NCBI GenBank assembly: GCA_004352715.1
Contig: SCFE01000079.1
Span: forward strand, 636,713 to 700,712
Length of the DNA stretch: 64,000 nucleotides
Reading direction: 5' to 3'
DNA from: Hofstenia miamia
Taxonomy: Eukaryota; Xenacoelomorpha; Acoela
Numbering within the stretch: position 1 is the first letter of the stretch; each line of letters opens with the position of its first letter. This document shows, one piece after another, positions 26,638 through 39,800 of this stretch. Below the pieces are notes generated by a model that had not been told where the DNA came from, did not search any database, and was given only the letters and a program-made list of their open reading frames with translations. The translations under genes and the position numbers were made by a program.

Positions 26638-26710
26638 TAAATATAGGATTGTAAAAAAGTAATGTCGTTTTTTTATACATTTTTTATACTTTTTTAACAA
26701 TCCTATATTA
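26638..26710. repeat. hairpin-forming inverted repeat at the mariner left end
   Basis: AATATAGGATTGT then AAAAAAGTA on the left arm (about 26640-26661) is matched by TACTTTTTTAACAATCCTAT then ATT on the right arm (26687-26709), leaving a loop of about 26 bp. Pairing is near perfect with one extra base. Confidence 0.75.
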
Positions 26711-27985
26711 TCGGTAAAAAGTTTATATCCAAAAACAGTTTTATTTTATACTGAAATTGGAGGATAAATGTATTAATTGAAATGATTAGTCAGCAATATT
26801 ATCATCAGAGTCTACAAAATAATCACCACTGTTATCAATACAACGTTGCCAACGTCCAGGTAATTTGTATATTCCACGTCTAAAAAAAGATCGATCTTTT
26901 GTTGCAAGCCAAGCTTCAATATCAGTCATAATCTCGTGCTGATTGGAGTAACATTTACCTCTAATAGCGTTTTTCAATGGTGAAAAGAAATAAAAATCCG
27001 ATGGAGATAGATCGGGAGAGTATGGCGGATGAGGTAAAAGTTTAAGCCCTATTTCGGACACTTTTTCCATTGTTTGCCGCGCTGTGTGCGGCCGAGCGTT
27101 ATCCTGTAGGAAGTACAATTGTGAGAAATCAGTTCTTCTTCTCTGTGATATAACAGCATTACGAAGCTTTTCAAGTTGAGTGCAATAGAAGTCAGATGTC
27201 ATACTTTGACCAACCGGCAGAACATCCATACAAATTACGCCACGTGCATCCCAAAACACAGTTAACATGTGTTTCCTTGCTGATAATTTACGACTAACTG
27301 ATGTTGTAGGCACATCACCAGCAGCAAACCAGCTTTTATTATGATAAGATATACGGGAGCCATTATCCCAGTATATCCACGTTTCGTCAATGGTTATTAG
27401 GCGTTCCAAAAAATTATTTCTGTTGTACATTTTTAACAATTCAAAGCAGGCCCTTTCCCGATTACCTTTGTTCTCTTCGCTTAATTTGTGAGGAAGCCAC
27501 TTGTTGCAATAATATTTTTTGCCAAGTTCGTGTAGTATATTACAAACGGTAACATGACTAACATCTATTTCTACAGCAACTTCACGAGAGGTAAGATACT
27601 TGTTGCCTTGTAGCATAGTTTCAACCTGATCTCTAACATCGAGAGAGGGGCGACCAGGTTTATCGGCATCCGTTACATCAAATATGCCTTCTTTGAACCT
27701 CTTGAACCAACGTTGACATGTTCGTTTATTAACTATGCCTTCACCCATGAGACGCTCCATTTTGTCGGCCGTCTGAGCACCATTCAATCCATCCAAATAA
27801 CAAAAATACATAATTTTTCGCAGTTCTTCATTTGAGAATTCCATGAGAAATAATAAGCAAGCTAAAAACAAGAACAATGATTGTTTAAATATATCATATC
27901 AGAGAAATAACATTTATTAATTACATTTTCAAAAAAAGGTCTACAAAAGCATTTCATAAAAAACGACATTACTTTTTTTAACAAT
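26648..27985 (-). mobile_element. mariner-like element, full length
   Basis: About 1.34 kb. The left end reads ATTGTAAAAAAGTAATGTCG and the right end, inverted, reads ATTGTTAAAAAAAGTAATGT, then CG; both continue with TTTTTT, giving terminal repeats of about 28 bp with one indel. The right end abuts a (TA)n tract, so the exact TA duplication is ambiguous. The minus strand carries one intact transposase gene. An additional inverted copy of the left end lies just inside it (26687-26710). Confidence 0.85.
26786..27844 (-). CDS. mariner transposase (DD34D), intact ORF
   Basis: 352-aa mariner-family transposase, full length for the family (about 345-355). The helix-turn-helix region occupies residues 1-110, with GRPS at 64-67. 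WLPHKLSEENK (116-126) matches the mariner WVPHxL motif. The catalytic Asp residues are Asp153 (TIDETWIYW), Asp248 (FLQDNARPHTA) and Asp283 in YSPDLSPSDFYFF, with 34 residues between the last two, the mariner DD34D signature. The ATG at 27844 is chosen because family members start just before the first helix and the upstream codons are hydrophobic and unlike the family. There is no internal stop. With matching terminal repeats this copy may be recent and possibly active. Confidence 0.93.
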   Translation of the reverse strand: MEFSNEELRKIMYFCYLDGLNGAQTADKMERLMGEGIVNKRTCQRWFKRFKEGIFDVTDADKPGRPSLDVRDQVETMLQGNKYLTSREVAVEIDVSHVTVCNILHELGKKYYCNKWLPHKLSEENKGNRERACFELLKMYNRNNFLERLITIDETWIYWDNGSRISYHNKSWFAAGDVPTTSVSRKLSARKHMLTVFWDARGVICMDVLPVGQSMTSDFYCTQLEKLRNAVISQRRRTDFSQLYFLQDNARPHTARQTMEKVSEIGLKLLPHPPYSPDLSPSDFYFFSPLKNAIRGKCYSNQHEIMTDIEAWLATKDRSFFRRGIYKLPGRWQRCIDNSGDYFVDSDDNIAD

Positions 27986-30900
27986 TATATATATATATAT
28001 ATATATAATTTCTGAATATTGCCAACAACATATGAAAAAGTAAATATATTTTAATGACAATTTTTTCTATATTGTTTGTACAAAATACTTTTAATATGGC
28101 ATACCAATAGCTAAAATTCTGAGCTACTAAAAAAATGGGAGCCTTTAGCCTTCATAATACCTTAAGATGTACACATCTTTGGCAAACCATTTGCATGTAC
28201 TGAGCAATACATAATATTTTGCTTGCTGAAACTTACAGATAGTAAGACTTCTAGCTCTATGTTTGCATTACCCTAAATAGAGGTGAAATGCAAAACAAAT
28301 TACCACCATGGACTTCTTCATTATTGTTATTATTATCAGTATTATTATTATCCTTATTATTATTATTATTATTATTTAATAAATTCAGCAAATTAATTTA
28401 TTTATGAAGACTTAAATAATTAGTCATTGTTTCAAGATTGATAATTATGCTTTATTATTAGTTAATATTACTCTAACTTTGCTCTTACAAATATGGGAAC
28501 ATTGAAAATATTAAACACTATAGATTTGCACACAATAAAAAAATGCTATGATTCAATTTCAGTTGAAATATGCTGTGTTAATTATTACATTGTTTTCATA
28601 TCAATACACCTAAAATAATGGACTTGATTTTTTTGTACTTCTATACACTCTTTTCCATTAGGTGTTACCATACTTTGAATATCCTTATAATATTAAATTG
28701 TTTATTAAGGATGGTCATATGCTAAAATTGTGAATAAAAATCATTTCACCAATGTATGATGATCACATTTATTACTTATTTATTTCCCAAAATATTAAAA
28801 ACATAACATATGTTATTCATTTATTTAATATCTTATACAGTATATTGAAATTCCCATGCATAGCATAAGCAGATTCCTAGTTGAATATAAAAAAAGTGCA
28901 ATTAAATATGGTGTCACAAGTGAGTACTACTAATAACTAACAAATAATTAACATAAACTTCAACACCTATAATTGATAGAGGAATAATCAGAAATAATGT
29001 ATCTAATTTATATAATGATGCATACTAAAGGATGCAAATGGTTGTGTTAACCCAACCCAGCATATGGTCTTGGTAATTTTTTTTGAAGTGTATGTTTCTG
29101 TATCTGCATCTAGAATAAAGCAAACAAAATAAATGATATCATAAACTTAAACAGCCTGTTGATCTTTTAAAAGGACAGACATTTTCCACATTTTCAAAGA
29201 CTTTTTCCAAGCCAAAACTTTGAAATTGTGAACCATTGACACATCTATTTATAAACATGATTGAAATTAAATGTTAAAATGTGTACTAACATGTATTGAT
29301 GCATCTGAAGTGCTTGAAAAGATAAATTATTTTTCTTTGTAAATTAGAATTTTTAAAAACATTAAAATTCTCCCCATACCTTTTGTTTTTGTGCTTATAA
29401 GGTTTAGAGCACAAAGCCATTAAGTCATTTTGTAGGAAAGTCTGAATTCACTGATTAGGAACAAAAAATGAAAATATGTAATGTATCAGATTTCAGATAT
29501 TTGCAATAAATTTTCAGTTATAAGGCTTAAACATTCAAATTTTTTGAAATTCTGGGCTACTAAAAGCTAAAAAGCACATTTATCTTTTTTTAAATTTGTG
29601 TAATAATAATCAATATTCAGAATAGTGATACATGTAATAATGTGGCATGTTCAGTGCAATATATTCAAGCTCAATTTACCACCCACCTTGATTAGTTCTA
29701 AGAATTGTGTTTGTACATAAGTGGTCCTAATGTAGAGTTGCTAGGGGATTTTGTTGATTTTATTCTCTTATAACATTACTTTGTATTATTATGTCACCAT
29801 GACGTTATTAGCTAGTTTCGATCATAGTTTGCTGTTATTAATTTGATGTCCCCTCGATGGTGCTGATTGTTGCTCAAATTTAATTTTATGAGGGAAACAG
29901 AATTTGATCATGTTAAACTACATTGACATCTGAAGTATTGTAAACAAAGGCAGGTAATGATTAAACAATTGTATAAAACCTGAGGAAACTGTAGTGATAG
30001 TTCAATAGAATTTATCTACTCTCAACTGCTGTTTTTACCATTGTATCTTTTATTTATTTATTATCTCTATGAAACTTATNTGTGCGTATACGCTGCTTTT
30101 GAATTGGCAAATTTTAAGACTACCCTCCTGCTTATTACGTAAAATAATTATATTTTAGATTCAAATTTGACTCGCATTTGCGAAACCACTGCTTGAATAT
30201 TCGGATTCGAATTCGTTTAGAAGGAATATTTTGCATTCCTTTTATAATTTGGTATTACAAGTTTTATCATGTAAAGGAAAATAATTATTTTAAGGATTTT
30301 TTTGTTTGTTCCTAAAATTTATAGTTATTGAATTTCATTGATTTATGTTTTCCTACTTAATTTTTAAACAAATTTGTGTCAGTTTTTAAATTTTGTTTAC
30401 TAGAGTACTGAATGTGCTTTAAAGCTAGAGGGATATTTGGAAGAATTAGATTACTTAATAATTTGAAATTGGAAAATTAAAAATTTTGTTTATTAGTTGC
30501 TTTCCGCATCGCAAACCAAACGACCTTTATTTTCTCATAATACAAAGCGTGTAGCAAGCACTTTGTGACAAATTTTAAAGTCATGAAGTATGCATTTGAA
30601 AAATATTACAAGGTGCCTAACATAAATATCATTTTTCGATATCATTACAACTTGCCTAGTCTTTGTAAGCGGCCTAGCCTGTTTTTTTATCTAACTCTGG
30701 CCAACTTAGCCACTCCTAGCCCAAAACTGATTCTAACTCTGCAAAAAACAGGGTTTCAGAAAAATTAGTGTTCAAAACCTCTGTACAACCAGGAGGTGGG
30801 TGCTTTTTGTGTAAGCTCTCGCAAACGTATCAAGGTTCCATTTTCTTTACTGAAACGGTAAATTCAGAATGATACTGTAGCCAAACGTTAATCATCTTCC

Positions 30901-32689
30901 GGCTTCTACGACTAGAATTTCAAGAAAAATGGCTTTAAGCTGTACACTAAGTCTGGTATATATATATATATATATATATGTAAAGATGACAAATCACCAC
31001 ATTTAGAATAGATTCAAGGTATTCATTACCTCTGTGAAAAGTTTCAAATCACTCAATGGTTAAATAGGGAAAAATGTAATAGCAAAACTTCTATATAATA
31101 TAATGAGTATGAAGGATTTAAAATGATTTGTGATTATTTTCAAAATAATAGAGTTTGTATGCACTATTAAAATACAAATATTAAGTTTAAAAAAGGACTC
31201 TGTCACCACCCCAAGCAGAAATGTGAACATGCCAACCTTTAGCCCATATAAGATTATATTGAACTAGGCAAAATATATTGGATAAATAAATGCCTAATGT
31301 TCACAATTTTGTGAGAGGCACTTTATTCATATTATTCTCAATTTCACTTACAAGTTATTGTAGTATATTTACATCCCTAATTTTAAATTAATAATATTGG
31401 TCAATTTAGTAATATTGTGACAATAGTTAATGTACAATTAGTGATTTAATATTCTTTGTATTCTGATTGGTTGCTTGTATGAGGAAGCCATTTTGTTTGT
31501 GTAATTTGAATATCAGACATCACAGTATCGTTTAAATATTTTGTTCTGCTATTACTCACAGTTTGATAATAAGTGAGTTACTGTTTTCTATTATTTGTAA
31601 ACATGAAAATGTGTGATTTCTGTTAATTTAAGTTTAGCTACCCTAGCTTTCAGTTGCTTTTATTTTTACTATTAGAAATTTCCCTAGCCGTAGATTTAAT
31701 TAACATTACTTTTTTAGCATTTTCAAGATAATATAGTTTTTCATAAATCACCCCCTTATTACTTGTTATTATGTTTATTTTATCTATGTATCTGATCATT
31801 ATGATCAATGCTTAAAGTATCACTCTGGGCAAAAGATAGGATAACCAGAGGCTCTAAATGGCCCTCTGGTTTGACTCCTCTAGTCTAGGTGATAGTAGGT
31901 ATAAGGTATAAGGATGAGTACAGTTAGGAAGCACAGTTTGCATGTAGCTATAATTATTGCATTTTCTCTAGTCTAAAATGAGCTGAGAAATTAGGTGTTG
32001 GTAATGGTTCATTGCTTTGGCCAGAGCCCTGATTCTGTAAGAAGAAGTTTGGAATTAACTTATTCTCTGAATACTTATTACCCATGGAATCAACATGCTC
32101 TTGTTTTCTCATTAGATAGAATTACATAATAACTAGTAGTTTCATCAGTTGTGTTTTAATATATCTAAAGATGGAATGCTTGCTGAGTGTTGCACGTGCT
32201 TCTTCCACAAGACAAGCATTCTACATTATATATTCTGGAAATTTTACAGTCTAGGACAGCCTTGGAAAGAATAAATAATAAATGAATTACATTGATAACA
32301 ACAATTTGCAGGCATTAAAATTAGCATCTTTCAAAATAAATCAGCAGTTTCAAACTTCTTATCAGTGGATTGTTAAGTGGACATGTGCTAAGCAGGGGCA
32401 AAATTGAATGAATTACCAGTTTCTAACATACTCAAATTTGGCCAAGACAACTGAAAAATTGCAGAAATTTTTTAACAAAGGTCGTAAAAATTTGACTACA
32501 ATGTGCTGAAATAGCATTAATTTAAATATGCTGGGCCAGATTCAAGTCAGGTCAGGCTTAGGCTGAATTTTTCTAACCCAGTTTATCTCTACCTGAACAG
32601 TTTTAGCATAAAGTACATTTACCCTAGGGAATTAATTTCAGTTCATTTTGGACTTGTCACTTTTGTTCTAACAAAAACTCATTTTGTTA
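27986..32689. other. AT-rich non-coding DNA with microsatellites
   Basis: (TA)n at 27986-28007 and 30958-30979 and an (ATT)n-rich stretch at 28319-28377. No gene recognised. Confidence 0.6.
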
Positions 32690-33480
32690 AAGGCAAATTT
32701 GTTTTCACACCACTGTGGGGGTGGAATTGCTAGCATCCACGATTCATCAGAACTTCTAGTTTATGATATAGATTGTCAGAAGCCTGAATGAGTTCCTATG
32801 ATGCAATATTCAATAATTCTTCACAAATAAATTCCTTTAATTGATCAATATTGATTGGATTAAGGGACTCTTTACTTAGATATTCCCTATTGCCAATAAT
32901 TGGCAGTTGAAAGATATGAAGATCTTCGAAGAAAGGCATTTGAAAATGCTTGGTAGATAATATTTTCAGCAAACTTTGACGTCAGATAATCTTTAACACT
33001 ATGGTGTATATGCAGAGGTGCACCGTCTTGTTGAAATGTTGTTTTCTGCAAGATTCGCTTATTTAAGAGCTATGCAATGACATATTTTTGTCCAAATATG
33101 GCTCACCATCTAGAGCTTCTTCAAATAAGTAATGGGTCAGAATTTTGGATAAATTAAATCATTTTCCTACGGTTCCTTTGGGGATGAAGTGATGAAGACA
33201 CTTGTATCGTACATAATTATGACATTTCTGACATAGACTGAACTGTCAAGAATGGAGTGAGATTCATCTTATGACAAAACTGATTAATACGATGCTGAAT
33301 CATGTTGACACAGATGTGGCAAACTCCACGTTCTTCAGCTCTTGAACTCGACGAATAATGTAAATGTAAAGTCTGTAAAATCTCTCAACCTGTTCCCTGT
33401 TGAGTTTTGAGTACTACATCGCCTGCAAACTATCAAAAGACTGCAAAAACCAAATGATTTTTCTTTCATTGAATTTTACA
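32690..33480 (-). pseudogene. DDE_3/mariner-like transposase relic (catalytic part)
   Basis: Minus-strand coding remnant broken by stops and frameshifts. Recognisable blocks in order: RRVQELKNVEFA, then YLFEEALDGEPYLD, then TFQQDGAPLHIHHSVKDYL. These match the FFEENVNGERYLEML and FQQDGAPPH blocks around the second catalytic Asp of DDE_3-type mariner-like transposases common in arthropods. The third catalytic region is not readable. The N-terminal piece of what may be the same element lies at 34.52-34.73 kb on the same strand. Confidence 0.6.
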
Positions 33481-34519
33481 CTATAATGGGTCCTATAGAT
33501 CCTGAAATTTCATCTCAATAAACATAAGAATATTTAATTTTCAGGAATGGTTTTAAATTTTCAAATTATTGCAATTCACTTATTTTTGCTGGGGATGAAT
33601 AGGAACACATGATTTCTGTGAGGTATTTTAATTTAAGCATAAAATTTAAAAATGTACTAGTGAAATTAGATTAGCATAGCTAAGGCCACCCCAGTTCTTA
33701 TTTGAAACTGATTTATTTTAATTCTGTTCCAAGATACATAACCCTGCCCGAGTATTTATTTGATCAGAATTTCCTTACTAGAACATTTATCTGGGAATGA
33801 AACAACAAGAATAATTGTCGTCCTTGCTGAATTTTAAAAAGAGAATTTTTTGTTGAAACATATTTTTGCTAGGCACTGGAATGGATTTTTGAAAGATTGA
33901 TCATTATATTGAACTATGATATGACAGAAGATACAAACTCCTATATACAAAGTGTTGCACATCTTGGTTGTTAGTGAACTAAATGATTGGCAATCACATT
34001 CGTTTCTAGTTATGAAGATACTGTGATTTTAAATCAAGTTCAAAATCGTCTTGATGTTAGTGTTGTGGAATTAACTGAGGAATTGAACGTTGCCTAATAT
34101 AATCATGTGGAAAACAAAACCTCTTGATGTTGGGAATTAGCATTCACATTTTTTGAATCTCATTTGTATTTATGTGTTCTTTATTTGATTTTATGTTTTT
34201 ATTTTGTTTAAATAACATTTTATTAATTGTTGATAATTATTCCTTTGTCTATATTGTAGTACATAATGCAAAAATCCCCTAAAAGACACAACATGCTATT
34301 ATTAAAGCGTAATGTGCAATTTGAAAAAAAAATTGAAGAATTGCAAAAATTCTGTTTCCATTTTTGGAGTCAGTAGATGATGGTGAAATCTGTGCATAGT
34401 GCTGAATTTTAAATATTGAAAATTCAATAGTCTTATGCCCTGTCTAGTACCCAATTATGCACTTAGCATTTTATTTTATATTGGGCCCCCTCTAAAAAAT
34501 TTATCCGTATCCGCCACTG

Positions 34520-34730
34520 ATGGCCAGGGCGTGGAAAATCTCCAACACTGCCTGTTAATTCAAACCGAGTTATTAAATTCTTCAGAAAAGCAGAAGTGCA
34601 TTGACGCTGTTTGATGATTTTCTCCTTGCAATACAACAGCAAAACACTAAGCAATTGATTTCTACATTTTGCATAGCAGAATATCAACTTCACTCGTGTT
34701 TCCAAATCCATTCCGTGTATTTCTAAAATA
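34520..34730 (-). pseudogene. mariner-like transposase N-terminal HTH fragment (DUF4817-type)
   Basis: The minus-strand frame reads MDLETRVKLIFCYAKCRNQL, followed further on by LKNLITRFELTGSVGD and FPRPGH. This is the typical N-terminal helix-turn-helix and (K/E)TGSVxDxPRxGR linker of DUF4817/DDE_3 mariner-like proteins. At PRPGH the frame runs into CAGTGGCGGATACGG (34519 downward on the minus strand), which looks like a hAT-type terminus, so the element was probably interrupted there. The catalytic part may be the relic at 32.69-33.48 kb. Confidence 0.55.
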
Positions 34731-34879
34731 TAGCTCCAGCCAAAAAAAATTATAAATAGAACTTTTTTCAATCTCTTAGAAACAAAAACACCCACAGTAA
34801 CAGAATTTATATCAATCGTTGGCAAATTAAATTTTCTATAAGTTTATGTAAAAGAAGTTAGGAAAAATCTGTCCCTTTT

Positions 34880-36804
34880 TGAGTTCATCAAATTCTTCTG
34901 CATTCTCGGGTAATTTTTTCTTTAAATTTTAACAAATATTGCTTCCGTTTTTGCAGACTTTTTGGATTTTTCTTTTCCACATCGTCCTTCATGATCCCCA
35001 AACATTTTCTATAGGTACGATGAATTGGAAGGCTACTGCAAAAATTGCAGATTTTTTTCTCTGAAGAAATTTCTGCTAAGTCTTGAAAAATGGGGACTCG
35101 CCTCATCTTGCTGAAGAATCCATCCAGTCCGATCACGCCAGTCCGCAAATGGGATAAACTCTGCTAAAACCTCAGTATACTTTCTTCCACAATTTTCATT
35201 TAAAGACTTTAAAAGCTCAAAGATCCCCAAACCATGCATTTTCGAGGAATATTTCAGAGATGGCTCGAGAGGGGTTTTGTCTGTCGTAGACCAATGAGAA
35301 ATTTTGTTTAAATGCAGCTGGAACATGCACTTATCGTTTATGAAAATATTTCTGAAAACTCCATTCAGTGACCATGTTTCACAGAAGCTAACCCGGTCTT
35401 CTTTCTATTTGAGTGTCAATGTTGACACTTTTTTCGCACGTTTTTTACAGATCACTGCCTTTGAAACTGTTCGGTACACTGTCGATGTTGCAACAACTTT
35501 GTTAAGGGCTTCTTGAAGACTTAAGTTCAAATGAGCGGTTGATTTCCATGTTTTGTAAAGCAATTTTGACAAAACTTACGTTCATTTCCAGTTAATTTGA
35601 GGAGTTGCCCAATTTCTTTCTTCCTTTTTTGTGTGTTTGTTTCAGTCAGTTGTTTGAAGTTTCTGTAAAATTTTTTCGGATTCATACCAGAATTGAAACC
35701 GGCCGGAAATTTTAAGGCAGGGGCTGGTAGTTGGCCGACAACAGTAAATACCAGCCGGCCGGTACATTATATTTGCATTGTATATTTAATATTTGCCAGT
35801 ATATTATATATATATATATATATATATAAGCTGCTTTAATCTACAAAATTACACATGGCGATGCAAAGAGCTGATTTTGCACAATGCAAATTTAAAACTG
35901 TTGTAACTATGTTTCTAGCAAAACACAATTTTGATATTTTCTATTTATCAATTCTTTGTATAAGTTTCACTTTTGTATAGTTACATTTTTAAATGAATTT
36001 AAATTGTGTGAACGTTTCAGTTCGTTTAGTAAGTTTATTTTTGTATGATACTCAAAATATATAAGGAGTTACATTATCAATCATTATCTTTCATATTTCT
36101 GTTGCATTTGAAATCAGTCAGTATTGAATAATTTATAGCTACTCAAATAAATATATTTAAAAATTTTTTCGCTAAAGCGAAACATGTGTCAACTGAAATT
36201 TGTGTTTGAATGTCTTTGCAACCGAAAATCTTTCAAAAATTTTTTTAAGCATTCCTTCCAATATTAAAAAAAATACAAGGATTCAAGATGCTTTATCTGC
36301 ATGAGGTTTCTCAAACTTCCTTCTTAAATCCTATAGATTACACTTTCATTATTATAAATAGATTCTATTAAGAACTGAAGTCAAATTACCCTTTCGAAGA
36401 GCAGAACAACTCAATTTATAGCAAATTAATGAGATATTCTAGAAAGAAAATTTATTTATTATTCTAGCTGCAATAATAGCTTAAATTGCAGATACTATAA
36501 ATTTTTTTTCGAACTTTAGATATTCATAGGAACTCTTGAAAAACTAAACAAAATATTTGCTCTTTATAAGATAAAACAATAATTTTTTTTCATTTTGGCC
36601 AGTAAACGGCCGGTAATTTTACCGACCCTCCATGAGATTTTAAAGCAGGCTGGTAAATTGCAGGCACCGGCGCAACATGTCCCGGCCGGCCAGTAGCCAG
36701 TTCCATCTCTGATTCATACCTGATATCTTGAGTAAAGTTTTGCGGTCTGTGATTCAAGTAGAGTAAAGATATTGCAGTACGCTTCTTACATTTTCATGAG
36801 ACAT
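34880..36804 (-). pseudogene. Tc1-like transposase relic, split by a hAT insertion
   Basis: Decayed relative of the transposase at 9.6 kb. Reading the minus strand from an ATG at 36804: an N-terminal helix region ending in SGMNPKKFYRNFKQL (compare CSAMNGRTFRRNIKKL), LKLTGNERKF (compare LKITGNEKKR), STVYRT, FINDKCMFQLHLNK (compare FLSDECVIQLYRNK, first catalytic Asp), GWILQQDEASPHFS (second Asp), then a frameshift, KCLGIMKDDVEKK around the third residue, and ITRECRRI near the C-terminus. Several stops and at least one frameshift make it non-functional. Between 35688 and 36711 it is interrupted by a 1,024-bp hAT element; the frame resumes exactly once the insert and one target-site copy are ignored. 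Confidence 0.85.
35688..36711. mobile_element. non-autonomous hAT element inserted in the Tc1 relic
   Basis: 1,024 bp flanked by a perfect 8-bp duplication ATTCATAC (35680-35687 and 36712-36719). Its ends are CAGAATTGAAACCGGCCGG and, inverted at the right, CAGAGATGGAACTGGC, both hAT-like. GC-rich GGCCGG-containing subterminal blocks occur at both ends (35.70-35.76 and 36.60-36.70 kb), while the AT-rich middle has no transposase-like ORF and holds a (TA)n tract. The right terminus resembles that of the hAT element at 9302. Confidence 0.85.
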
Positions 36805-39800
36805 GTTTAGAAAAAAATTAATAAAGTACAAATCCTTCTCTGGTGTGCTTACGGGTACTGTTGTTGATTGTGCGTGATCGCCTAAATGTATTCGTCCGAG
36901 AGCATGACACTTTAATGAGGTGAAAAGACTTGTGTACTATGTTTTATAATACAATTAAAAAATGTGTTTTGTGACACAGCCTATAAATTTTCTCAACCTA
37001 AAAAAACAAAAGAATGGATATAGACAATTGCAAAATAATAAAATATTCAAAAACATTGTAAACAATATAATTAAAATAATAATTTGAAAGCCTCTGTCTT
37101 TTCTCTCATTGAAAGACTTGTACAAAGAGCTGATATCGATGTCACAAAATACCGTTGATGCAAAAGCAAAATAAGAGATTAGCAAGGCGATGTGCAAACA
37201 TGTGCCTGAAGGGGATATCAATCCAAAGTTGTAGTTACAACTTTTAAGATTTCCTCAAAATAGTGAATTGCGGTACAGCATATTGTTATCCATTTCCATG
37301 TTCAATTTAACTATCAACTCAAGTCCAGTTCAATGAGATTTCTTTCCAGTTCCGCTGGTCTCTCACCCATATTTCTATTTAAGCTGCTTCCTTAGACAAA
37401 AATCGCTGAAATTTGGCCAAAAGTTTATCGATACTCGAAGAAGATATTATAGATCTATTTTACTTTATGAAATATAACATAATGGCAAATAAAGTATAAT
37501 TTGGTTGGTTAGTTGATAAGGCATTTTTGCACTTCCAAGAATTCATTTGAGACTCCACTGATTGAAATATTTCCGGTAAAAAAAGTATGCCATCAATACA
37601 GTGAATAGTTTTCACATCATGATAAAATATCTATTTTCACAAGCTAAATTTTAGAAAAAATATCAAATATATCAAACAATAATTATAATCTAAACTATTA
37701 AGCTACAAATAAATTAGAATGCAACGACCATTTTAGCAGTGGGGGATACAGAGCGAATAAAATTATTAGTTGTGTATAAAGGTAATGACAATGCATGGTT
37801 GCCAATATAAAAAAATTAGCTTAAACATCGGTTGTTTGATGATACCCAATTAAATTGAACAATATGCAATTAAAATGTTTAATATATTATATTTTCAAAC
37901 AAATTTTCAATGTTTGTGTCAATAGATTCTGACATAATAAATAAATAATTTAAAAAAATTTCTTTTTCCAAGTTTTTTTAGGGATGCTTTGGATTAGGGC
38001 CTATGGCACAAAATAAGAAATTAGTAATTATTCTTTTAGATAGTATTAAATAATTTTAACATAGGAATTTTGTTTTATAGATGGAGTACAATAGGATCAG
38101 TAAGGTTGATCATCATTCTATTGTGATCATGGGTAAATGTTTGTTGAAGAATATGAGAAATGTTGTAAAATTGGTTTTAATAAGTTTGAAGGAATAATGC
38201 AATAGCTAATTTGTAGTTGAATATTATTTGGGGTTGATATATTCTAAGTTGGAATAATTGAGGTGATCTTTAGGATTTTTGAGGCTTAGATTGCTGAAAA
38301 ATGACTAAAATATAGATAATAGTTCAACTTAATGTCTGATGAGTTATTGAAGTTAAGAATATATTAGTTAAGTTTTTGTTTAAAGGCAACAATAATAGTC
38401 TCGTGATAGGCTTAGATATCTACCATTAGCTAAAATAAAAAGTATAATAAAAATGTATACGCCCCTGTTGTATACAGTCGAAATCAGGGATGTTAAAAAT
38501 TTTAGTGTTTCACAAATACGTACAAAATTATTTTTACTTAAATATTGCACTTATTACGTGTACCATCAATATATATTTATTTCTTTTCTCTAGTCAAACA
38601 GTAGATAAATGTGCAGAATTTTGTCATTTCTTGTTTTCAGCGTGGTTCTGTTGAAGCCAAATATCTAACAGAAGTTTTCTTTGCTTAGCAAATATATCAC
38701 TTCAGAATTTTTTTTTTTTGAAAATTAAGGATATATTTACGAAATCAACGTTACAAATATAATCTAAGTTACAAATTATCAATCTTGGTTACAAATAAAC
38801 TACAATAATTAAAACTTGGTTACCAATCAACATTACTCATAATCAATTCAAGGTAAGTGTATTTAAATTTGGACATATTGAAGAAAACTTCCTAAAATAC
38901 AGATCTTCAGAATTTAAATTCAAGAAATTAAAATGTTGTCAAGTAAATGAATTGAATTTGTATCACATATTTATTGTATCTTAGAAGTAATTAAAGATCT
39001 GTTCAAACTTCTCTCAAATTTCAATTATATCAAATGAATGTTTTCATGAAGAGATCTCCGAAAATCTATCATACGATCATTAACAAAGACAACCAAGAAA
39101 TAAACCTTTGAAAAAAAACTGTGGAATAAACATCAACACTTGAAATATTAAAATTAAAAGGTCTGCATCAAGATATCATTATATTTATTTTTACTAAGAT
39201 ATTTTATAAAAAATGAAAATACCCAAACTAAGTAAATAAAGTGGCTGTATTATAAGCAATGTATTAATGTTTTTAGCCTAACAAGAACTTAGAAATTTCA
39301 AAAACATTGGTATATTTTGAAGGTATCAGAAAAACTGTCAAAATATATCATCGTGTCCAAATTCAGAATTAATTAAACGAAATTTGGACATACAAATATC
39401 CTTATTACTCTATGCATTTGGATTTTTTCCAATGGTATATAAAACTATTTATTGAGTTGCAAATATTAAGCGTTATGTTGTAAAAATGCATTACATTTTT
39501 TCAAATATATTTTTATACGAAATATATTTAAAACTTCTTAATCTTGTTATTCAAATATGCTTGGCTGCAACAAAATTTCTAAAATAAATTAAGCTCCGGC
39601 AGTCAATTCTTTTTATGGATTCATGAAAATTTTACCAATCTAATTTACATTAGATGTCATAGAAATTCTGAAAGAAATTTTTTTATTTATTCATTTATTT
39701 TTATGTATGCAATAAAAAGTTTCTTTAACAGGAAAATGTGAAACTAAAATTGCAATAATAGAAATATATTATTTCTATTTTATGTGAATTTGTTCTAAAT

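Noticed and set aside
36955-37221. 88-codon minus ORF with two hydrophobic segments
   Set aside because: No ATG at the start, no family recognised; hydrophobic runs arise easily from T-rich DNA.
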